This document shows positions 1-4,720 of a DNA stretch of 5,632 nt, in pieces; the first letter of the stretch is position 1; the number at the start of each line of letters is the position of its first letter. A model generated the notes under the pieces. It was not told the DNA's origin and did no database searches. It worked only from the letters and a program-made list of their open reading frames with translations. The stretch lies in the NCBI GenBank assembly GCA_938007945.1, contig CALLME010000055.1, positions 1 through 5,632 on the forward strand. Reading direction: 5' to 3'. Position numbers and translations under genes: made by a program. This DNA is from an uncultured Caulobacterales bacterium. GTDB taxonomy: Bacteria > Pseudomonadota > Alphaproteobacteria > Caulobacterales > Maricaulaceae.

Positions 1-111
1 GGGCAAAAATGCGAAAGACAAAATATAAAGGTGCGCTAGCCCAATCACCGCCAAAAGCGTGACGGCAATACGCTTGGCTGTCATTTTTGAACGTCGCTTT
101 TTTTGGGACAT
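1..111 (-). CDS. N-terminus of a membrane protein, cut by window edge (possibly a peptidoglycan transglycosylase)
   Basis: Only the first 37 codons are present; the gene continues past base 1. The peptide begins MSQKKRRSKMTAKR, a strongly basic cytoplasmic head, followed by a hydrophobic stretch (about residues 15-36, IAVTLLAVIGLAHLYILSFA) that should be a single N-terminal membrane anchor oriented inside-positive. This layout, with Leu-Pro right after the anchor, is what monofunctional peptidoglycan transglycosylases (MtgA) and other periplasmic single-anchor enzymes have, but the catalytic part is outside the window, so that name is only a guess. No Shine-Dalgarno sequence is obvious before the ATG. 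The terminator of the next gene upstream (155-182) separates it from the 98-residue gene, so it probably has its own promoter in bases 112-154. Confidence 0.55.
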   Translation of the reverse strand, partial: MSQKKRRSKMTAKRIAVTLLAVIGLAHLYILSFAFLP

Positions 112-154
112 AGCAAATTGCAGGGCGAAGAGATGGCTAAATTAAGGCACAGAT

Positions 155-182
155 AAAAAAAAGCCCCACCGAAGCGGGGCTT
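155..182 (-). terminator. Rho-independent terminator of the 98-residue gene
   Basis: Read on the minus strand, AAGCCCC pairs with GGGGCTT and two further pairs (G-T, C-G) close a TTCG tetraloop, giving a 9-pair stem. A run of eight T residues follows, overlapping the stem foot. It lies about 20 bases past the stop codon at 201. UUCG loops closed by C-G are unusually stable, so this should be an efficient terminator. Confidence 0.9.
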
Positions 183-200
183 GATTGAACTGTAACTGGC

Positions 201-497
201 TTATTTCACGATCTTATTCGTGTAAACGCGGCCCTCATATTCATATGTGAAAGTGTCTACAACAGTCGCGTCGAAGTCGACATCTTGCAGTTCGTCAATT
301 TCGACGAACTGATTATAGTAAATGTTACCTTCGGCATCTCTGACGACTGTTACATTGTCCGCCATAACTTCTGGCTGTACGACGTTTTCAGTAGCTTTAA
401 CTTGTGTGTCAGCCTTCGCCTCGTCCGCAAGAGAGGTTTCTGCTGCGAGCAAAGACGCTGATGCTGTGAGTACTGCGATGATTTTAAAATTTGACAT
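201..497 (-). CDS. Small exported protein of unknown function
   Basis: The 98-residue protein has a clear Sec signal peptide: a lysine at position 5, a hydrophobic core at about 6-19, and a likely signal peptidase I site after TSLA (residue 24). The mature part is about 74 residues, rich in Asp and Glu, and should be a soluble periplasmic or secreted protein. It has a low-complexity Ala/Lys/Glu head (25-40) and then a segment with alternating hydrophobic and aromatic residues (NIYYNQFVEID, FTYEYEGRVYTNKIVK) that looks like beta-strands. There are no cysteines and no catalytic motif, and I do not recognise the family. The ATG is supported by GGAG at 507-510, nine bases upstream. The gene is bounded by a terminator on each side and is probably monocistronic. 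Confidence 0.75.
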   Translation of the reverse strand: MSNFKIIAVLTASASLLAAETSLADEAKADTQVKATENVVQPEVMADNVTVVRDAEGNIYYNQFVEIDELQDVDFDATVVDTFTYEYEGRVYTNKIVK

Positions 498-560
498 AAA
501 ATTAAGCTCCGTGTTTGTGGTGTTCTTGACCGATTAACGAGAGACGCGCCAAATAGTTCC

Positions 561-600
561 AAAAAAGTTAACAAGGCCCCAGGTTTTAGCTGGAGCCTTG
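561..600 (-). terminator. Rho-independent terminator of the methyltransferase-like lipoprotein gene
   Basis: CAAGGC at 572-577 pairs with GCCTTG at 595-600. The stem continues inward through CCAG/CTGG with one mismatch, giving about ten pairs around a loop of about seven bases. On the minus strand the hairpin is followed by TTAAC and then six T residues (561-566). There is no T run on the plus-strand side, so it acts for the minus-strand gene that ends at 637. The T run is offset by five bases from the stem, which may weaken it. Confidence 0.75.
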
Positions 601-636
601 TCGTCTGAAGTCTTTATTTATGCGGTCTATTGCGCC

Positions 637-1587
637 TTACATCTTACGAAATTTGAGCGTCATGCGGTTAGACTCGCCAATAGATTCCATTTTTGCCTTC
701 TTCTCAGCATCATCATCGTGACCTCGCAAAGAGGGGAGCAAACGCCACACACCGTCGCTTTCGCTTGGTATATCTTTGGGATTAGCATTTATATCCGTCT
801 CACCGACAAGCTCAAACCCTGCACTTTCAAAGGCGGCAATCACCGCTGATTTCTTAAGATAACCATTGCTGCCGACGGCCCAGTCATCTGAGTTAGTCTC
901 TGGTCCTGCATGCTGTACTACGCCGACAATACCACCAGGCTTGAGCATGGCCCGCGCATCCGCAATCGCGCCGCTCATATGACCGCCTTGGTCTTCGAAA
1001 CGAGAAAGATTATGCATCGCCCGAATAAACAGGACAGCATCATAGCTGCCGTCCTGCGCTGTGTCGCGCGTCCCGAATGTCGCCGCATCAATCGTGGCTT
1101 GTGAGCCTGCGCGCCAGTCTTGGGCGCCCGCCACCCAATCAGCAGGCCACGTCTTCTTGGCCTCAATACGATCAGCTGTCATGAAACTAAAATTTGGCCA
1201 CATCGTCATAGAATAATCCAGTCCCGTCAGATGCCCCTCATCGCCCAGATACGGGATGAGGATTTTCGAGTACCATCCCCCACCTGGCAGCGCTTCGGCG
1301 ACTTTCATGCCTGGCTTAATTCCAAAAAACGCGAGTGTTTCTGCTGGGTTACGGTATTGATAGCGCATTTTAGCTTTGTCGTCTTGCATGGCGAGCACAG
1401 CGGCAAGTTTCGCTTTACTGGCAGCATCCATCGTCGCGGATTTCGCGGCGCCTGCCATCTCTTTTGCGCCAGCCTTGGCCTCGGCACTCATATCTTTGGC
1501 CATTTCCTTAGCGCTATCTGTACTGCCTGAACAGGCCGCCAGAACCAACGCCGCAGAGGCGGCTAATATAATCTGTTTCATTGACAT
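637..1587 (-). CDS. Lipoprotein with class I SAM-methyltransferase fold
   Basis: This 316-residue protein opens with a lipoprotein signal peptide: Lys4, a hydrophobic core and the lipobox LAAC with the lipidated cysteine at residue 19. Residues 24-66 form an Ala/Lys/Glu/Met-rich, probably helical tether. The rest is a Rossmann-type methyltransferase domain resembling the predicted methyltransferases of COG4798. It begins with the conserved YRNPAETLAFFGIKPGMKV entry (78-96), has glycine-rich motif I (AEALPGGGWYS, 97-107), an acidic end of strand 2 (D124), and the post-motif DAVLFIRAMHN (183-193); LKPGG follows later. SAM is normally cytoplasmic, so a lipidated, exported version is odd; the ligand and substrate are unknown. 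The start is fixed by GGGAG at 1594-1598, six bases before the ATG. A weak -10-like CATAAT lies at 1620-1625. The gene ends before a terminator and is likely transcribed alone. Confidence 0.85.
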   Translation of the reverse strand: MSMKQIILAASAALVLAACSGSTDSAKEMAKDMSAEAKAGAKEMAGAAKSATMDAASKAKLAAVLAMQDDKAKMRYQYRNPAETLAFFGIKPGMKVAEALPGGGWYSKILIPYLGDEGHLTGLDYSMTMWPNFSFMTADRIEAKKTWPADWVAGAQDWRAGSQATIDAATFGTRDTAQDGSYDAVLFIRAMHNLSRFEDQGGHMSGAIADARAMLKPGGIVGVVQHAGPETNSDDWAVGSNGYLKKSAVIAAFESAGFELVGETDINANPKDIPSESDGVWRLLPSLRGHDDDAEKKAKMESIGESNRMTLKFRKM

Positions 1588-1679
1588 TGTAGTCTCCCTT
1601 AAATTTCTGAAACGCTACGATTATGGAACACGAAAAGCAAATAACGTCCATGTGTAGCTTCGTATTAGACAACACTAAT

Positions 1680-2198
1680 TTATGTGAGAAAGTCCTGAAG
1701 CGCTTTGATGTGAGGCTCAGACGCAGGCGATTCCCACTCATTCTCCATGAATGCAAACATGTCCTCCGATACATGCATCGCAAAGGTTTCGCCTTTCTCG
1801 GCATTGCGAGCCTCAACGCGACGCCAGCGTTTCTCGGGCGTGATATCCACCCAATGAAGTTTGGCTGTGATGTCTCTCGTCTTCGCAAGCGCGCGAAATT
1901 TCTCGCGGTGCGCAAATTTCGTAAAGCCGAGATCAAAAATGACAGGCGTGCCGCGTGACAACACTTGTTCGGCCATATCCCACATCTGTGTCTCAGTGCG
2001 GTTTATGCGAGTCATCGCCCACTCAAAGCTGATAGGGTCGGGACTATCCATCCAAAATAGGGTGGTCATCCAGTCGTCGATTGAAAAACGCACCCCGTCT
2101 ATTTCATCTGCAAGCCAGAGCGCGTATGTCGTTTTACCTGCGCCTGTGCCGCCAGTAATAAGGTGGATATCAGGCACGTTTCTCGTGGAACTGGCCAT
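1680..2198 (-). CDS. P-loop kinase-like ATP-binding protein
   Basis: The 172-residue protein is a small P-loop NTPase of the AAA_33/COG0645 predicted-kinase type, related in layout to zeta-toxin and chloramphenicol-phosphotransferase kinases. Visible motifs are Walker A GGTGAGKT (16-23), an acidic pair after strand 2 (SIDDW, D41-D42) in the position of a substrate-binding or catalytic Asp, a Walker B-like VIFDLGF (86-92), and an arginine-rich lid (RWRRVEARN, 124-132). This predicts phosphoryl transfer to a small molecule; the substrate cannot be read from the sequence. The ATG at 2198 is chosen because the reading frame upstream has only a TTG (2255) and that stretch lies inside the preceding gene. 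The ATG overlaps the end of that gene by 27 bases and lacks a Shine-Dalgarno sequence, so translational coupling is likely. There is no terminator hairpin with a T run between its stop and 1588. Confidence 0.85.
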   Translation of the reverse strand: MASSTRNVPDIHLITGGTGAGKTTYALWLADEIDGVRFSIDDWMTTLFWMDSPDPISFEWAMTRINRTETQMWDMAEQVLSRGTPVIFDLGFTKFAHREKFRALAKTRDITAKLHWVDITPEKRWRRVEARNAEKGETFAMHVSEDMFAFMENEWESPASEPHIKALQDFLT

Positions 2199-3129
2199 AT
2201 TTGCGGTAGCGCGCGAGATAGTCTGGTACAATCGCTTCAATCGTCTCTGTCTCAATGCCTAGGTCCTCAAACCCCTTGGCATTTTCTGCAACCACATTAT
2301 CGGTCTTCAGATTTGTGACCTGATCTTTCGTCAAGAACGGTTTAATCAGCGGCAACGCGCCTGTAATATCGCCAATCCCGCCCAGAAGGCTCGCGCCAAA
2401 CCACGGCACAGGCAGAAGCAAGCGTTTACGATCAATCGTCTCGAGCATGAAGGTCAGCAATTCTTTGAAAGAATAAACACGCGGCCCACCAAGCTCATAG
2501 GTCTCGCCATTTGTGCTTTGATTGATAACTTTGGCAATAGCGTCAGCAACGTCGCCCACATAGGCGGGCTGGAATTTCGTGTGGCCACCCCCAATGAGCG
2601 GAAGCGCGGGCGCAAATTGCGCCATCCCTGCAAAGCGGTTGAAAAAATCATCCTCTTCACCAAAAATGATAGAGGGGCGCATAATATCAGCAGAGGCGAG
2701 CGCGTCGCGCACAGCCTGTTCACCGAGACCTTTGGTACGGGCATAATCGCTCTCGCTATCGGAATCTGCGCCAATGGAGGACATTTGTACGTAATTTGTG
2801 ATGCCCGCTTTTGCCGCGGCTTCAGCGACCGTGGCTGCGCCCTTGACGTGCAAGCTCTCAAAGGATTGCTTGCCTTCTTCAAACAGCACCGCGACCAGGT
2901 TAACGACAGCGTCAGCCCCTTCGACCGCGCGCGCCACAGATTTCGGAAAGCGGATATTAGCCTGCATCAACTGCACTTGGCCGACATTGCCAATAACTTT
3001 AAGGTCTTGGCACGTATGCGGGCGCCGCGCAGCGACACGGACGCGCCACCCGTCACGGCAGAGCGCGCGGACAACATATTTGCCAACAAAACCTGATCCG
3101 CCAAAAACTGTGACCAAACCTTTATTCAT
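2170..3129 (-). CDS. NDUFA9-like NAD(P)-binding protein (complex I NDUFA9 subunit family)
   Basis: The 319-residue protein is an atypical short-chain dehydrogenase/NAD(P)H-binding protein of the family that includes the complex I accessory subunit NDUFA9. It starts with the Rossmann dinucleotide motif GGSGFVG (10-16), has an Arg-rich end of strand 2 (VRVAARRP, 30-37) suggesting NADPH, the strand-4 segment ADAVVNLVAVLFE (72-84), MSSIGA (116-121) and a YxxxK pair (Y129, K133), then RPSIIFGEEDDFFNRF (151-166), which is typical of the group. In alphaproteobacteria these proteins are usual and may support complex I or quinone metabolism; the bacterial role is not settled. The start is supported only by a weak AAAGAGA about five bases upstream. 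It heads a two-gene unit with the P-loop protein, which begins inside its last codons. Confidence 0.9.
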   Translation of the reverse strand: MNKGLVTVFGGSGFVGKYVVRALCRDGWRVRVAARRPHTCQDLKVIGNVGQVQLMQANIRFPKSVARAVEGADAVVNLVAVLFEEGKQSFESLHVKGAATVAEAAAKAGITNYVQMSSIGADSDSESDYARTKGLGEQAVRDALASADIMRPSIIFGEEDDFFNRFAGMAQFAPALPLIGGGHTKFQPAYVGDVADAIAKVINQSTNGETYELGGPRVYSFKELLTFMLETIDRKRLLLPVPWFGASLLGGIGDITGALPLIKPFLTKDQVTNLKTDNVVAENAKGFEDLGIETETIEAIVPDYLARYRKYGQFHEKRA

Positions 3130-3131
3130 AA

Positions 3132-3194
3132 CTATCTCTTTTGTGACACTTGGGATGCGGCCTTGCGATAGCGGGAATCAGCGGCTTTGTCCAT
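3132..3194 (-). CDS. Possible 20-codon leader peptide before the NDUFA9-like gene
   Basis: An ATG at 3194 opens a 20-codon frame (MDKAADSRYRKAASQVSQKR) that ends with TAG at 3132, two bases before the NDUFA9-like ATG and out of frame with it. Upstream of the ATG the same frame stays open for 17 more codons back to a TAA. The peptide is basic and Ala/Ser-rich, with no known match that I can name. Its stop-start spacing would allow translational coupling, and the main gene has only a weak ribosome site. It may equally be a chance open frame, since a 20-codon run is not significant on length alone. Confidence 0.2.
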   Translation of the reverse strand: MDKAADSRYRKAASQVSQKR

Positions 3195-3355
3195 CACAAC
3201 AAGGCCAAAATGCGTGGGAGCGCAGCACGGCAAGTCAAAAAGTTATGGCGGCAAAGACTTTCATTTTTGGCGCATGAGTCATGAATTGTTAACCCCTAAG
3301 ACCTCTTCTCTGCCGATTATGGCGGGTGGAATATCTTTCATTTCCTAAAGTCCGT

Positions 3356-3369
3356 TAAACTTAAGTTTA
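3356..3369. promoter_or_regulatory. 14-base perfect palindrome, candidate operator
   Basis: TAAACTTAAGTTTA reads the same on both strands. It lies 75 bases upstream of the RHH gene, a usual place for a dimeric regulator site. Which protein binds it is unknown; the adjacent DNA-binding protein is the natural candidate. Confidence 0.4.
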
Positions 3370-3405
3370 CACATGGTGAATTGAGCTTTCAAAACCAGAA
3401 GAGGT

Positions 3406-3435
3406 TTGACGGATTATTAACTATAATCCGCTAAT
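3406..3435 (+). promoter_or_regulatory. Candidate promoter of the RHH gene
   Basis: TTGACG (3406-3411, five of six matches to the -35 consensus) and GCTAAT (3430-3435, four of six to the -10) are separated by 18 bases. Initiation would fall near 3442, only about two bases before the ATG at 3444, giving a leaderless message. This fits the lack of any purine-rich ribosome site in CTAATCCCCTCAT. A perfect TATAAT also occurs at 3422-3427, but nothing like a -35 lies 16-18 bases before it; if used, the leader would be about ten bases. Confidence 0.45.
3410..3430. promoter_or_regulatory. Inverted repeat overlapping the RHH promoter, candidate autoregulatory operator
   Basis: CGGATTAT (3410-3417) and ATAATCCG (3423-3430) are perfect 8-base inverted arms around the spacer TAACT. 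The repeat fills the space between the proposed -35 and -10 elements, so a bound protein would block RNA polymerase. This is where self-repressing RHH proteins commonly have their operators. A hairpin terminator is ruled out because no T run follows. Confidence 0.5.
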
Positions 3436-3443
3436 CCCCTCAT

Positions 3444-3782
3444 ATGAGCATAGCTGTTGAAATGTTAGTCGAGCCTGGCGCAGACGCCTTAATTAAAGAG
3501 ATGGGGCGGCGGGTAAAGTCCAAAGCGCGCTCGAAGGTTATTGACCGCACGCTCGATTTAATACGCGCGGACCACCACGTCTCTGATGTCGCCGCTTGGT
3601 TTTCTGAGCCCCGTTTTGCTGCAAAAAAGCGTACGACTGTGCGCATCAGCCATGAAAACGCAGACTATCTCGCCGCCATCGCCAAACTCACAAGTCGCGG
3701 GCGCCCTATGGTTCTGCTAGAACTCGTCTACTTCGCTGCCGTACACCTCAGCCGCGAAGATTTGGAGAGCGTGGCCGCCTAG
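3444..3782 (+). CDS. Probable tandem ribbon-helix-helix DNA-binding protein
   Basis: The 112-residue protein is not one I can name, but its pattern suggests a DNA-binding regulator. The second half fits a ribbon-helix-helix unit well: a basic lead-in KKR, beta-strand TTVRIS (64-69), helix A HENADYLAAIAKLTS (70-84), a Gly turn (G86) and helix B PMVLLELVYFAAVHL (88-102). The first half shows a similar order: strand SIAVEML (2-8), helix GADALIKEMGRRVK (12-25), then SKARSKVIDRTLDLIRA (26-42), whose Arg-Ser-x-Val-Ile start is typical of RHH helix B. A linker with WFSEP (52-56) joins them. Two units in one chain would make a built-in dimer. The ATG at 3444 lacks a Shine-Dalgarno sequence; M7 is an alternative but equally unsupported. 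It precedes the HNH gene by 41 bases and probably controls it and itself. Fold assignment is by pattern only. Confidence 0.7.
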   Translation: MSIAVEMLVEPGADALIKEMGRRVKSKARSKVIDRTLDLIRADHHVSDVAAWFSEPRFAAKKRTTVRISHENADYLAAIAKLTSRGRPMVLLELVYFAAVHLSREDLESVAA

Positions 3783-3789
3783 GAAGTAC

Positions 3790-3818
3790 TTGAAGTGATA
3801 AATTTTATTGATGATAAA
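3790..3818 (+). promoter_or_regulatory. Candidate promoter and repeated half-sites before the HNH gene
   Basis: TTGAAG (3790-3795) and GATAAA (3813-3818) are 17 bases apart, each matching four of six consensus positions; initiation would fall at about 3825, on the HNH start codon itself. The same stretch holds three copies of one pentamer in alternating orientation: ATAAA 3798-3802, TTTAT 3804-3808, ATAAA 3814-3818. Such clustered half-sites suit an RHH-type regulator. Short A+T-rich motifs arise easily by chance. Confidence 0.3.
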
Positions 3819-3823
3819 CAATT

Positions 3824-4720
3824 ATGGCTGAAGGCGTTTTCATACATAATCCTGGCACACAATATGATGACGACCCTGCAACGCGTTATCACTTCCCAAA
3901 AATGTACCTTAAACGTGCGCTGCCAATAGTCGGCGATAATGTACTGTTTTATGAATCTGGAAAAAAAGGTGGGTATACGGCTACTGCAAGGGTTGAAAGC
4001 ATAAACCCCGACCCGAAAGATCCTACGGGGCATTACTACGCAATTATTGCGCCGCGCAGTTATACTCCATTCTCTAAAAATGTGCCCTTTAGAATAAACG
4101 GTCGGCTTTCGAACTCTTTTCTTGATGATGGCGACGGAAAAGTTAATCGAGGAAAGCAGGTTTGGGCTGTTCGACCAATATCGGAGGAAGACTATATGAA
4201 GGTGGTCGCCCTAGCTGCTGTCGATGTTTCTGAACTACCTCGATTTGATAGTGTAGATTTCGAAGTGGGCGAAGCAGTTCAAGAACCGTTTGTCTTTGAT
4301 TCGGAACGTAAAACTGTTGAGGTTGTTCTTAATAAGAAGGTTCGTGCACGTTTGTTTCGAGAAAGAGTAATTTCCGCCTATAATAAGCAATGCGCACTGA
4401 CAGGTATGAGATTAATAAATGGCGGCGGACGCGCTGAAGTACAAGCAGCGCATATTAAATCAGTCGAACATAACGGACCAGATAGCGTCAATAATGGCAT
4501 AGCGCTATCCGGAACTATTCATTGGATGTTTGACCGAGGTCTACTTTCGTTATCTGATGACTATGAGATATTAGTCTCTCGCAAAGTCAATAATACGGCA
4601 GAGGTAGGCAAGCTCATCAACAAAGACCGAAAAGCCATTTTACCTGAAAACCAATCAGACTGGCCACACCTAAGCTATTTAGAATGGCACCGCGCACACC
4701 ACAATTTTGAAGCCGCCTAG
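3824..4720 (+). CDS. HNH endonuclease with PUA/EVE-like N-terminal domain (predicted restriction endonuclease)
   Basis: The 298-residue protein resembles the COG3440-type predicted restriction endonucleases. Its C-terminal half holds an HNH_2-type nuclease: CALTG (190-194), AAHIKSVEHNGPDSVNNGIAL (208-228), HWMFDRGLLSL (233-243), giving the putative triad H210, N224, H233. The closing YLEWHRAHHNF (286-296) is also usual for the group. The N-terminal part (about 6-118), with RYHFPKMYLKRALPIVGDNVLFYES, GGYTATARVESINPDP, a YYA strand and AVRPIS, patterns like a PUA/EVE-type barrel, a fold used to read modified bases. So the protein may cut DNA carrying, or lacking, a modification; this is inference. 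An in-frame TAA nine bases upstream fixes the ATG as the first start. No Shine-Dalgarno is clear. The gene uses more A+T-rich codons (AGA, ATA, AAT) than its neighbours, a sign of transfer. No methyltransferase partner is in the window. Confidence 0.88.
   Translation: MAEGVFIHNPGTQYDDDPATRYHFPKMYLKRALPIVGDNVLFYESGKKGGYTATARVESINPDPKDPTGHYYAIIAPRSYTPFSKNVPFRINGRLSNSFLDDGDGKVNRGKQVWAVRPISEEDYMKVVALAAVDVSELPRFDSVDFEVGEAVQEPFVFDSERKTVEVVLNKKVRARLFRERVISAYNKQCALTGMRLINGGGRAEVQAAHIKSVEHNGPDSVNNGIALSGTIHWMFDRGLLSLSDDYEILVSRKVNNTAEVGKLINKDRKAILPENQSDWPHLSYLEWHRAHHNFEAA

Larger units (their letters stand above)
3130..3443. promoter_or_regulatory. Divergent intergenic region with palindromes
   Basis: This 314-base stretch separates the minus-strand NDUFA9-like gene from the plus-strand RHH gene, so it should hold promoters for both. 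Palindromes visible include CATGA-G-TCATG (3273-3283), TAAACTTAAGTTTA (3356-3369) and the spaced repeat at 3410-3430. A weak minus-strand -35-like TTGACT lies at 3238-3233, but no good -10 follows at the right distance. GGCCTTG (3159-3165) and CAAGGCC (3200-3206) form a separated inverted repeat. A possible 20-codon frame sits at 3132-3194 on the minus strand. No RNA gene is recognisable. Confidence 0.55.

Noticed and set aside
1120..1530. Plus-strand open frame of 136 codons opposite the lipoprotein gene
   Set aside because: Antisense shadow; no ribosome site or recognisable domain, and the opposite strand carries clear methyltransferase motifs.
1640..1682. ATTAG/CTAAT hairpin after the P-loop gene
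   Set aside because: Only five A+T-rich pairs and no following T run; too weak to call a terminator.
2199..2255. Extended start (TTG at 2255) for the P-loop protein
   Set aside because: It would add 19 basic residues encoded within the preceding gene and ahead of the usual start of the fold; the ATG at 2198 gives a normal distance to Walker A.
2518..3096. Long plus-strand open frame of 192 codons opposite the NDUFA9-like gene
   Set aside because: It is antisense to a gene with strong family motifs; its product is Cys/Arg/His-rich without domains, as expected for a shadow frame.
3159..3206. GGCCTTG/CAAGGCC inverted repeat as a terminator or riboswitch
   Set aside because: The arms are 34 bases apart with no T run and no further pairing that I can see; likely chance or at most a weak structure.
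3444..4720. RHH-HNH pair as a classical type II toxin-antitoxin system
   Set aside because: The second protein is a 298-residue HNH nuclease with a sensor-like domain, not a known small toxin, and RHH followed by HNH is not a recognised pairing. The arrangement is better described as regulator plus nuclease until tested.
3824..4720. HNH gene as a homing endonuclease or intron-encoded protein
   Set aside because: No intron, intein or interrupted host gene surrounds it, and the N-terminal domain and C-terminal pattern fit predicted restriction endonucleases.
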